Source of the DNA: CAG-826 sp964583155
GTDB taxonomy: Bacteria; Bacillota_I; Bacilli_A; RFN20; CAG-826
Reading direction: 5' to 3'
Length of the DNA: 64,000 nucleotides
NCBI GenBank assembly: GCA_964583155.1
Contig: CAZOUY010000001.1
Location: forward strand, 1-64,000
Shown here: positions 51,068 to 59,431 of the stretch, one piece after another
How the letters are laid out: every line of letters starts with the position of its first letter
How positions within the stretch are numbered: the stretch's first letter is position 1
Translations under genes and position numbers: made by a program
Notes under the pieces: model-generated
Database searches by the model: none
What the model was told of the DNA's origin: nothing
What the model saw: the letters and a program-made list of their open reading frames with translations, nothing else

Positions 51068-51091
51068 AAAAAGATAAGGAAGAGGATACTG

Positions 51092-52177
51092 ATGAATTGC
51101 ATGGAAATAATGAGTCATTTTCAATATGAAGGCGACATTATCGATTGGAAACCATATGGTGAAGGCCACATCAATGAAACCTTTCTGATTACGACTTCGT
51201 GCAAACGCTATATATTGCAAAGGATTAATCATACGCTTTTCCAAGATGTTCCGTCTTTGATGCATAATATTGAATTGGTGACATCTTTTATTAAGAAGAG
51301 CTATGGTCCTGAAAAAGAAGATCTTGATCGCTTGTGTCTTTCTTTTGTTTATACGAAGGATCATCAACCCTTTGCTTACGATCAGGGGGAGTATTATCGT
51401 TTATACGTTTATATTGAAAACTCTGTATGCTATCAAAGGGCCGAGAATGCCCATATACTTTACCAAAGCGCACGGGCCTTTGGAGATTTTGTCGCCCGTT
51501 TAGAAGACTTCGATGCGCGTTCTTTAATTGAGATTATTCCTCATTTTCACGATACCGAAAAACGCTATCAGGACTTTTTAGAAGCGGTGCGGTGTGATTC
51601 ATGTCATCGCAAAGCCGATGTCGAATCGGAAATAAGCTTTTTTATCGAACGAAAGGATTATTGTACGCGGATTACGAATCTATTAAAAAATGGGACCATG
51701 CCTTATCGCGTGACGCATAATGATACGAAATTGAACAATGTGCTTTTCGATGCGGACGATGGTCATCCATTGGCCGTTATTGATTTAGATACCATCATGC
51801 CGGGGAGTGTTTGCTATGATTTCGGCGACTCCATTCGTTTCGGTTGCTCGACCGCTTTAGAGGACGAACAAGACCTGAGTAAAGTTCATTTTGATTTGCA
51901 GCTATTTCGTAGCTACGCTCAGGGCTTTTTAGAAACGGCGGGGCCTTCATTAAAAAATATCGAAATCGATTATCTAGCCTTTAGCGCTATCTTGATGACC
52001 TATGAATGTGGAATGCGGTTTTTGGGCGATTATTTAAATGGTGATTGCTATTTTCGAATTAGCCGACCTCAGCAAAATCTTGACAGGGCCAGCACCCATA
52101 TTAAATTAATCAAGGAAATGGAAGAGCACTTTACCGAAATGAAACTAATCATTGAAAAATGCTGTCGCTTTTTCTAA
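51092..52177 (+). CDS. N-acetylhexosamine 1-kinase-like (NahK/APH family) kinase
   Basis: A 361-residue kinase of the aminoglycoside-phosphotransferase fold. It follows the NahK pattern closely: YGEGHINETFLITT, RYILQRINHTLF, VTHNDTKLNNVLFD (catalytic loop), VIDLDTIMPGSVCYDFGDS (metal site) and ECGMRFLGDYLNGD. NahK phosphorylates GlcNAc or GalNAc at C1. With the oxidoreductase upstream this suggests amino-sugar or host-glycan use. AAGGAAGAGG upstream. No phosphorylase is seen here. Confidence 0.85.
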   Translation: MNCMEIMSHFQYEGDIIDWKPYGEGHINETFLITTSCKRYILQRINHTLFQDVPSLMHNIELVTSFIKKSYGPEKEDLDRLCLSFVYTKDHQPFAYDQGEYYRLYVYIENSVCYQRAENAHILYQSARAFGDFVARLEDFDARSLIEIIPHFHDTEKRYQDFLEAVRCDSCHRKADVESEISFFIERKDYCTRITNLLKNGTMPYRVTHNDTKLNNVLFDADDGHPLAVIDLDTIMPGSVCYDFGDSIRFGCSTALEDEQDLSKVHFDLQLFRSYAQGFLETAGPSLKNIEIDYLAFSAILMTYECGMRFLGDYLNGDCYFRISRPQQNLDRASTHIKLIKEMEEHFTEMKLIIEKCCRFF

Positions 52178-52180
52178 TAA

Positions 52181-52207
52181 AAATCAGCAAGTAATGCTGA
52201 TTTTTTT
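52181..52207. terminator. Bidirectional terminator between the kinase and the ZIP transporter
   Basis: AAATCAGCA/TGCTGATTT (52181-52189 with 52195-52203), T run on the plus strand and an A run before it that serves the minus strand. Confidence 0.85.
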
Positions 52208-52215
52208 ATAAAGAG

Positions 52216-52989
52216 CTATTGCAATAAAACATCAAGGCTCATCATAATGAGAAAACCGATAAAAAAACCGATAGCGCCTAAATCGATGCGTCCTTGGTGA
52301 TGGGCTTCCGGAATTAGCTCTTTAACCACGACATACATCATAGTGCCAGCAGCGAATGATAAAAAGAGCGGTAATATCGTAAGCATGGGTTGCGCAATAA
52401 AAACCGCTAATATTCCGAATAACGGCTCAACGATTCCCGAAAGCATCCCATATAAAAAGGCCTTTTTTTTCGAATATCCCTGTTGATAGAAGGGAATTGA
52501 AATAGCGGAGCCCTCCGGGAAGTTTTGGATTCCCACGCCTAAAGCGAGCATCATCGCTCCTAAGAACGTAACATCGGATTCAGATAAAACGGCGATGGCA
52601 ATCGAAAGACCGACCGCCATTCCTTCGGGGATGTTATGAAAGGTCATCGAAAGAAATAAGAGCTTATTCTTTTTCACTAGTGATGTTTCTTCGCAAGATT
52701 CGGGCATAAAAAAATCAATTAGACCGATGAATAATCCCCCTAGAACTAGACCGATGATCGTATAAATGAAGCTTTTCATGGGCGGAAGATGGTCATTATC
52801 TAAAGAGGGAATAATGAGCGACCAAATAAGAGCGGCGAACATCACTCCGCTAGAAAGGCCAATAAGCAAGGATTTAACGCGATCGTTGCTTCTTTTTTTG
52901 GTGAAAAAGACCAATGTGCTCCCGAGAGTGGTCATCAAAAAACAGAACAATGTCCCTAAGGCGGTGTAAAGTATCATCTTGCTCATCAT
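52216..52989 (-). CDS. ZIP-family divalent metal transporter
   Basis: A 257-residue membrane protein with about eight segments. The ZIP metal site is visible: HNIPEGMAVGLSIA in segment IV and NFPEGSAISIPFY in segment V. A second in-family segment, GMLSGIVEPLFGILAVF, follows. It likely imports zinc or another divalent cation. GGAGG is 7-10 bases before the paired ATGs at 52989 and 52986. Confidence 0.92.
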   Translation of the reverse strand: MMSKMILYTALGTLFCFLMTTLGSTLVFFTKKRSNDRVKSLLIGLSSGVMFAALIWSLIIPSLDNDHLPPMKSFIYTIIGLVLGGLFIGLIDFFMPESCEETSLVKKNKLLFLSMTFHNIPEGMAVGLSIAIAVLSESDVTFLGAMMLALGVGIQNFPEGSAISIPFYQQGYSKKKAFLYGMLSGIVEPLFGILAVFIAQPMLTILPLFLSFAAGTMMYVVVKELIPEAHHQGRIDLGAIGFFIGFLIMMSLDVLLQ

Positions 52990-53081
52990 GGAATTACCTC
53001 CAACAAAGTTTCTAAAATAGTATATGAGAAAAAGAAAAGTGTGATATAATAATGACGTTAATTTATAGAAAGGAAAAAGTT

Positions 53082-55247
53082 ATGTCTAAAAGAGTTTTTG
53101 AACTAGACTTTGAAGGGAAAAAACTGATCGTTGAAGCAGGCGAAATCGCTAAACAGGCCGATGGGGCCGTTTTGGTTCGCTTGAATGATACCGTAGTTTT
53201 ATCCACGGCCTGTGCGTCAGATCAGGCCAAAGATGCCGATTTTTTTCCACTGACCGTTTTGTATAACGAAAAGCAGTATGCGGTTGGAAAGATTCCTGGC
53301 AGTTTTTTAAGAAGAGAAGGACGTCCCGGAGAGCATGCGACCTTAACCGCACGCTTAATCGATCGTCCGATTCGCCCGATGTTTTCAGAGGGATTTCGTA
53401 ATGAGGTTCAGATCGTCAACACGGTGATGTCCGTTGATCTTGATAGCACTCCCGAAATGACGGCTATGTTTGGTAGTTCGCTGGCACTCGAAATCAGCGA
53501 TATTCCATTTGATGGCCCAATCGCCGGTGTTTATGTTGGTCGTGTCGATGGTAAATTTGTCATCAATCCGACCGTCGAAGAGAGGGAAAAAAGCGATATT
53601 AATCTAGCCGTAGCGGGCACTAAGGAGGCCATTAATATGGTCGAAGCGGGTGCGGCTGAGGTTAAGGAAGAGGATATGCTCGACGCGATTATGTTCGGTC
53701 ATGAAGCTATCAAAAAATTATGCGATTTCCAATTAGAAATCATTAAGGAGATCGGTAAAGAAAAACGATCTGTTGATCTTTATACCGTCGATGAGAGCTT
53801 GAATCAAGCGATCCGTGAGATGGCTCAGGAGCGTCTTGTAAAGGCGGTTTCTATCGTCGATAAATTAGAACGCTATGCCGCAATTGATGCGATTAACGCT
53901 GAAGTATGCGAGAAATATGAAAATCAGGAATATAAGGATGAGAAAGAACGTGCCAAAGTTATGATGCAGGTTCACGATGTCTTAGAAAAAATTGTGGCGG
54001 AAGAGGTTCGTCGTCTCATCACTGTCGATAAGATTCGTCCCGATGGTCGAAGGGTCGATGAAATCCGACCGCTCGATGCGCAGGTTGATCTCTTACCGCG
54101 CACTCATGGATCAGCGATGTTTACAAGAGGACAAACTCAGGTTATTTCCATATGTACATTAGGTCCGACAACGGATGAGCAAATTATCGATAATTTGACC
54201 GATGAAGAATCAAAAAGATGGATGCATCACTACAATTTCCCACCTTTCTCGGTTGGCGAAGTTGGCAAAATGGGATCTCCGGGACGACGTGAGATCGGTC
54301 ATGGGGCTTTAGGAGAAAGAGCCCTGTCGTATGTTATTCCATCCGAGGAAGAATTCCCTTACACCATTCGATGCGTAGCCGAAGTAGTTGAATCCAATGG
54401 TTCATCATCGCAAGCCTCCATTTGCGCTTCCTGTATGGCGCTCATGGCCGCTGGTGTGCCTATTAAGGCTCCGGTTGCCGGTATCGCTATGGGCCTAATT
54501 TCTAGTGGTCCAATCGATGGTCATCATCCCTATACGATCTTGACCGATATTCAAGGTATGGAGGATCATTATGGTGATATGGACTTTAAAGTAGCCGGTA
54601 CCACCGAAGGTATCACCGCCTTACAAATGGATATTAAAATCAAGGGTGTTACCAAGGAAGTGTTACGTGAAGCTTTGAACCAAGCTCATGGAGCGCGTCA
54701 AGAAATTCTTAAGGTGATGGCGTCAGCCATTTCCTCTCCGCGCCCCGATGTTGGCAAATATGCTCCTAAGCTTCATCAAATGCATATCGATGTCGAAAAG
54801 ATTCGTGATGTGATCGGAACCGGTGGCAAGGTAATCAATGAAATCATCGCGAAGTGCGATCAAGTGAAGATCGATATTGAGCAGGATGGTAGGGTGGTCA
54901 TCTATCATATGAACCGCGAATCCATTAATAAAGCCGTGAAAATGATCGAAGATATCGTGAAGGAAGCAAAGGTTGGCGAAGTCTATGAAGGCACCGTGGT
55001 GCGTATTGAGCCCTTTGGCTGCTTTGTGAATCTCTTCAATAATGTTGATGGCATGGTCCACGTTTCCAAATTAGCCTGGAAGCGCATTGAGCATCCTAAG
55101 GATGTTGTTAAAATTGGCCAGAAATTAAAGGTCATTGTGACCGAAATCGATGAAAAAGGCCGCATCAATTTATCCCATAAGGAATTTGAGCCTCGTCCCG
55201 AAACTAAGAAAAAAGCTGAGGACGGCGCCGACGAGAAGAAAGACTAA
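53082..55247 (+). CDS. pnp: Polyribonucleotide nucleotidyltransferase (PNPase)
   Basis: A 721-residue 3'-5' exoribonuclease. Two RNase PH domains (ETGEIAKQADGAVLV-type start; second with RTHGSAMFTRGQTQ) flank a helical linker. A KH domain (IRDVIGTGGKVINEI) and an S1 domain (GEVYEGTVVRIEPFGCFVNL) close the protein. I start at 53082, with AAAGGAAAAAG upstream; an in-frame ATG at 53052 lies too near the TATAAT at 53045. Acts in mRNA turnover. Confidence 0.97.
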   Translation: MSKRVFELDFEGKKLIVEAGEIAKQADGAVLVRLNDTVVLSTACASDQAKDADFFPLTVLYNEKQYAVGKIPGSFLRREGRPGEHATLTARLIDRPIRPMFSEGFRNEVQIVNTVMSVDLDSTPEMTAMFGSSLALEISDIPFDGPIAGVYVGRVDGKFVINPTVEEREKSDINLAVAGTKEAINMVEAGAAEVKEEDMLDAIMFGHEAIKKLCDFQLEIIKEIGKEKRSVDLYTVDESLNQAIREMAQERLVKAVSIVDKLERYAAIDAINAEVCEKYENQEYKDEKERAKVMMQVHDVLEKIVAEEVRRLITVDKIRPDGRRVDEIRPLDAQVDLLPRTHGSAMFTRGQTQVISICTLGPTTDEQIIDNLTDEESKRWMHHYNFPPFSVGEVGKMGSPGRREIGHGALGERALSYVIPSEEEFPYTIRCVAEVVESNGSSSQASICASCMALMAAGVPIKAPVAGIAMGLISSGPIDGHHPYTILTDIQGMEDHYGDMDFKVAGTTEGITALQMDIKIKGVTKEVLREALNQAHGARQEILKVMASAISSPRPDVGKYAPKLHQMHIDVEKIRDVIGTGGKVINEIIAKCDQVKIDIEQDGRVVIYHMNRESINKAVKMIEDIVKEAKVGEVYEGTVVRIEPFGCFVNLFNNVDGMVHVSKLAWKRIEHPKDVVKIGQKLKVIVTEIDEKGRINLSHKEFEPRPETKKKAEDGADEKKD

Positions 55248-55254
55248 AATGATA

Positions 55255-55293
55255 AAAAGTGCTCGTAGCTCTAACGAGCACTTTTCTTTTTTT
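55255..55293 (+). terminator. Terminator of pnp
   Basis: AAAAGTGCTCG/CGAGCACTTTT with a 9-base loop, followed by a T-rich run, right after the pnp stop. Confidence 0.9.
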
Positions 55294-55351
55294 ATTGCGC
55301 ACTTTCTTTGGGCGTTTGTCATACCTTAATAATGACATGGGGAGGAATTAT

Positions 55352-56197
55352 ATGTTTGGTTCATTAATTTCGGCGATGGTCACACCATTTGATGATAAGG
55401 GAATGATTGACTATAGCTGTGTTTCAAAGCTGATTCAGCAAACAGAGAAAACGGGGCATAGCAGTATCGTCATTGGCGGCTCCACAGGCGAGGGCCACGC
55501 GCTTTCCTTTAAAGAAAAAAGGGAACTCTTAAAATATGTCAAAAATCAGACCAAATTAGCGATTATTTATACGATATCCTCTAATTCTCTTGCGCCGATT
55601 AAAGAGGAAATGAAGGCCATCGATAAAGAAAACCCCGATGGCTATTTGATTTCTGTACCATATTATAATTTGCCACCGCAACGGGGAATTTACTTATTCT
55701 TTAAAGAGATATCGACCTATACGACAAAGCCGATCATCATCTATAATGTTCCCAAACGAACGGGGAGTCATATTTCCTTTATGACCATTCGTAAGCTTAT
55801 AAAAAAATGTCCGAATATCAAAGGCATCAAAGAGGCCAGCAGCGATATGAATTTAATGCGCCTTTTAAAAAAGAATTTTCCGGATTTCCTTTGCTATTGC
55901 GGAAATGATTCGTGCTACTATGAAGCATTGCAAAATGGTGCGGATGGCATTATTTCCGTGATGAGTATTCTTTATGGTAATGAGATGAAAGAGCTCTATC
56001 AGGACTTTAAAGAAGGCTATCATCATGTGCTTTTAGACAATTATTTATGTCTTGTAAGCGAGCTTTTATCGTTAGAAACAAATCCCATTCCCATTAAATA
56101 TCTCTTATCGCGAAAAGGTTATCCATCTATGAATCTTCGTCTGCCGTTAGTTCCTCTATCAAGTGAATATTTAAGTCAAATTAATCTTCTTCTCTAG
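55352..56197 (+). CDS. dapA: 4-hydroxy-tetrahydrodipicolinate synthase
   Basis: A 281-residue class I aldolase of the DapA/NanA family. Schiff-base lysine in GIKEASSD, the YNVPKRTG motif (Tyr and Arg as in DapA) and GGSTGEGHALS support dihydrodipicolinate synthase over sialate lyase. It would open the lysine and diaminopimelate pathway. The open frame extends upstream to 55259 through the pnp terminator; GGGGAGG fixes the start at 55352. No other lysine genes are beside it, so a related aldolase role remains possible. Confidence 0.82.
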   Translation: MFGSLISAMVTPFDDKGMIDYSCVSKLIQQTEKTGHSSIVIGGSTGEGHALSFKEKRELLKYVKNQTKLAIIYTISSNSLAPIKEEMKAIDKENPDGYLISVPYYNLPPQRGIYLFFKEISTYTTKPIIIYNVPKRTGSHISFMTIRKLIKKCPNIKGIKEASSDMNLMRLLKKNFPDFLCYCGNDSCYYEALQNGADGIISVMSILYGNEMKELYQDFKEGYHHVLLDNYLCLVSELLSLETNPIPIKYLLSRKGYPSMNLRLPLVPLSSEYLSQINLLL

Positions 56198-56252
56198 CTC
56201 TTTTCTTCAGCCCTCATTCATGATAAAATATAAAGCACATGGGAGCACATAT

Positions 56253-57689
56253 ATGAAAGATATTATTATTATTGGCGCCGGTGTTAATGGTTGTTTCCTT
56301 GCGCATGATCTTTGTCGCTATCAGCTTGATGTTTTAGTCATCGAAAAGGGTGATGATGTCGCTAGTGGAACGACGATGGCCAATAGTGCGATTATCCATT
56401 CGGGATATGATCCTTTGCCGGAGAGTCGGAAGGCTTATTTCAATGTTCGTGGCAATGAAATGTACGACGAGATATGTCGGAAATTGGACATTCCCTTTCA
56501 TCGCATTGGCTCATGGACTTTGGCGTTTTCTTCAGAAGAAATGGAAGTATTAAAGAAGCTGCAAGAGCGGGGCCTTGAAAATGGCGTACGCACCACTTTA
56601 CTATCCAAAGAAGAGGTTTTACAAAAGGAACCCCATATTTCTAGCGCGGTTTATGGCGCATTAGAGGCGCAAAGCGCCGGAATCATCAATCCCTTTATTT
56701 TAGCTTCGCATTTAATGGAGCATGCGCTTGATAATGGTGTGCAGCTGCAATTAAGTGAAGAGGTAGTGGATCTTAAAGCGATAAATGGTGGATATCAAGT
56801 TGTAACAAACAAGGCGAAATATGAGGCGCGCGTGGTCATCAATGTGGCCGGTGTCAACACCTTTCAAATCACCTCTTTGCTCGAGAAGCCTTCCTATGAA
56901 TTGGAAGCCCGCAAGGGTGAGTATTATGTCTTAAATCATTTTGATAATCGCTTTTTAAATCATGTTTTATTCACTCTTCCGACCGCTAAAGGGAAGGGCG
57001 TTTTGGTTTCTCCAACGACATCATGGAATTATTTGGTCGGCCCTTCTAGCGAATTATGCCAAATGGATGATACAAGCTCCGATCTTTTCACTCTCCAACA
57101 GGTGAAAGCGCAGGCTTTGAAAATGATACCCGATTTGCCTTTCAAAGAGGTCATTCGCGTTTTTGCCGGTGTGCGACCGACAATCAGCAAGCATGACTTT
57201 TTTATCCATGAAAGCGAGATAAATCCGGGTTTTATCGAACTAGCGGGTATTGAATCACCGGGCTTAGCCAGTGCGCCGGCCCTTTCCGAATATGTTTTGA
57301 CGATGCTCAAGAAGCATTTCACCTTTCAAGAAAAATCAATTTATACGGATGAAATTCGTCCCTATATCACTATGAAAACGCTACCGCTTGAAGAAAAGAA
57401 AGCACTCATCGAATCAAATCCACGCTATGGACGGATTATTTGCCGGTGCGAGCAAGTCAGCGAACAAGAAATTCGCGATTTGTTCCATCGCTCCTTAGTC
57501 CCTCATTCTATCAAAGCGGTGAAAAAGCGCATCCGGGTGGGATTTGGTAAATGCCAAGGTGGAATGTGTCAACCGTTATTGATAAAAATAATGGCTGAAG
57601 AGCTGCATTGCGATGTCATGGATATTCGCTATGATGGTGTTCATTCCGAGGTATTAAAGTATAGTTTAAAGGAGCATAACGATGATTGA
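56253..57689 (+). CDS. FAD-dependent oxidoreductase with BFD-like [2Fe-2S] domain (GlpO/LhgO type)
   Basis: A 478-residue flavoprotein. It has the FAD-binding DIIIIGAGVNGCFLAHDLC start, a DAO-type oxidase fold with AIIHSGYDP, and a C-terminal cluster domain with four cysteines (IICRCEQVS and GKCQGGMCQPLL). Relatives act as anaerobic glycerol-3-phosphate or 2-hydroxyacid dehydrogenases. The next two genes complete a known three-gene set in anaerobes. Start at 56253 (GGGAG upstream); an in-frame ATG 56220 is earlier and lacks a site. Confidence 0.88.
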   Translation: MKDIIIIGAGVNGCFLAHDLCRYQLDVLVIEKGDDVASGTTMANSAIIHSGYDPLPESRKAYFNVRGNEMYDEICRKLDIPFHRIGSWTLAFSSEEMEVLKKLQERGLENGVRTTLLSKEEVLQKEPHISSAVYGALEAQSAGIINPFILASHLMEHALDNGVQLQLSEEVVDLKAINGGYQVVTNKAKYEARVVINVAGVNTFQITSLLEKPSYELEARKGEYYVLNHFDNRFLNHVLFTLPTAKGKGVLVSPTTSWNYLVGPSSELCQMDDTSSDLFTLQQVKAQALKMIPDLPFKEVIRVFAGVRPTISKHDFFIHESEINPGFIELAGIESPGLASAPALSEYVLTMLKKHFTFQEKSIYTDEIRPYITMKTLPLEEKKALIESNPRYGRIICRCEQVSEQEIRDLFHRSLVPHSIKAVKKRIRVGFGKCQGGMCQPLLIKIMAEELHCDVMDIRYDGVHSEVLKYSLKEHNDD

Positions 57690-58935
57690 GAAGGATTTAG
57701 TCATAATCGGCGGAGGCTCCGCTGGTCTAGCCGCTGCTATTTCAGCCTATGATCAGGGAATTCGCGATCTGGTTATTTTAGAAAAAGATGAAGCATTAGG
57801 GGGCATTCTCAATCAATGCATTCATAATGGCTTCGGCTTAGAAATGTTTAAAGAACAATTGAGCGGTCCTGAGTATGCGCATCGCTTTATTGCCGAAATA
57901 AAGAAAAGAGATATCGCCTATAAGCTCAAGACGACCGTTTTATCATTTAGTGCCGATAAAGTAGTAACCTATTCGAATTCTAGTGAAGGATTGGTACAAA
58001 TTAAGGCTAAAAGCATCATTTATGCGATGGGCTGCTTTGAGCGGAGCGCCGGTGCGATCATGCTTCCGGGCCGAAGATTGAACGGTATTTTTACAGCGGG
58101 AACCGTGCAAAAATACCTGAATATGGAGGGCTATTTGGTCGGTAAAAGAGTATTTATTCTTGGATCAGGCGATATCGGACTGATCATGGCACGACGCATG
58201 CATTTAGAAGGCGCTCAGGTCTTAGGTGTAGCGGAAATCATGCCTTATTCGAATGGTCTTAACCGGAATATCGTTCAATGCCTTCAAGATTTTGATATTC
58301 CCCTATATTTATCGCATACCGTGAAGGATGTCATCGGTAAAACGCAGGTGGAAAAGGTCACAATCGTCGAGGTGGATGAGCATCAGAATTATATAGCCAA
58401 TACCGAAAAGACCTTTGATTGCGACACGCTGCTATTATCCGTGGGTTTAATTCCTTCGAGCGATATGTTAGCTAGTGCCGGCGCGCGGATGTCGCCCTTA
58501 ACCAAAAGTGCTGAGGTCAATGAGATGATGGAGACGAGTATTCCCGGGGTGTTTGCCTGCGGTAATGTCTTGCATGTTCATGATCTTGTCGATTTTGTGA
58601 GCGCCGAGTCCTTTTTAGCCGGACAAGGGGCGGCCCAATATATTCAAAATCATGATTTGCAGGTTGAACGCTTATTGGATGTGACTCCCGGAAATAATAT
58701 TTCATACGTGGTGCCACAAAAAATACGTTTTCCTTTTGCGGTCACGAAGGTTCTTTTAAAATTCCGGGTGCGAAAGCCCTTAAAGAATGTCACTCTCTAT
58801 GTGAAGGCGGATGGAAAAATAATCAAAACAGTGCGCAAACCATTTATTTTGCCATCAGAAATGGAACAAATTGCCATTGAGGTATCTTTGATTCCGCAAG
58901 AGACCTCGACAATTGTTGTGGAAGTAGGTGAATAG
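57682..58935 (+). CDS. FAD/NAD(P)-dependent oxidoreductase, partner of the GlpO-type protein
   Basis: A 417-residue two-dinucleotide-fold flavoprotein. FAD motif VIIGGGSAGLAAAISAYD, LNQCIHNGFGLEMF (no redox CxxC), NAD motif VFILGSGDIGLIMARRM, and a closing VFACGNVLHVHDLVDFV. It likely carries electrons between the first subunit and NAD(P) or a carrier. It overlaps the upstream gene by 8 bases and is followed after 2 bases by a DUF1667 protein. Confidence 0.88.
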   Translation: MIEKDLVIIGGGSAGLAAAISAYDQGIRDLVILEKDEALGGILNQCIHNGFGLEMFKEQLSGPEYAHRFIAEIKKRDIAYKLKTTVLSFSADKVVTYSNSSEGLVQIKAKSIIYAMGCFERSAGAIMLPGRRLNGIFTAGTVQKYLNMEGYLVGKRVFILGSGDIGLIMARRMHLEGAQVLGVAEIMPYSNGLNRNIVQCLQDFDIPLYLSHTVKDVIGKTQVEKVTIVEVDEHQNYIANTEKTFDCDTLLLSVGLIPSSDMLASAGARMSPLTKSAEVNEMMETSIPGVFACGNVLHVHDLVDFVSAESFLAGQGAAQYIQNHDLQVERLLDVTPGNNISYVVPQKIRFPFAVTKVLLKFRVRKPLKNVTLYVKADGKIIKTVRKPFILPSEMEQIAIEVSLIPQETSTIVVEVGE

Positions 58936-58937
58936 CG

Positions 58938-59285
58938 ATGAAGGAAATGATATGTATTGTGTGTCCGCGCGGCTGTCGATTGACGATGGATGAAATGGGA
59001 AACATTCACGGTAATTTTTGTAAACGCGGAGAAACATATGGAAAACAAGAGGCGATTCATCCTAAGCGCATTATCACTTCCACGGTCGATTTAGAAAGCA
59101 AAACAGGTCTGAAAAGACTTCCGGTCATGAGTGAACGAGAGATACCGAAGGAAATGATGATGGAGGTTATGAAAGAAATACGTTTGGTCAAGGTGAAGGC
59201 TCCGATAACCATGCATCAAGTCATCATTGAAAATGTCTTGAATTTAGGTGTTGATATCATCGCAACGCGGTCTATCGAAGAGTAG
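58938..59285 (+). CDS. DUF1667 cysteine-motif protein
   Basis: A 115-residue protein of the DUF1667 family. Four conserved cysteines (MICIVCPRGCRL and GNFCKRGETYG) probably bind an iron-sulfur cluster or zinc. It is the third member of the GlpO-type operon and likely an electron-transfer subunit. The start follows GAATAGCG, with coupling to the upstream stop. Confidence 0.88.
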   Translation: MKEMICIVCPRGCRLTMDEMGNIHGNFCKRGETYGKQEAIHPKRIITSTVDLESKTGLKRLPVMSEREIPKEMMMEVMKEIRLVKVKAPITMHQVIIENVLNLGVDIIATRSIEE

Positions 59286-59341
59286 TAATTCCCATTTGCT
59301 TATTATTACAAATGGATGACATAAAAAAATCATAAATGTTC

Positions 59342-59371
59342 TTGTATAAAAAATAATAGTTATTATATAAT
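59342..59371 (+). promoter_or_regulatory. Promoter of the RNase J-family gene
   Basis: TTGTAT (59342-59347), 18-base spacer, TATAAT (59366-59371). Confidence 0.55.
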
Positions 59372-59431
59372 TTCTAGTGCGTTACTGAAAATATAAAATT
59401 GTGATGTTCCATCAAGGGAGGAATGTTGTTT

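Noticed and set aside
55259..55351. N-terminal extension of dapA
   Set aside because: It would start inside the pnp terminator. GGGGAGG before ATG 55352 and the family start pattern fix the shorter form.
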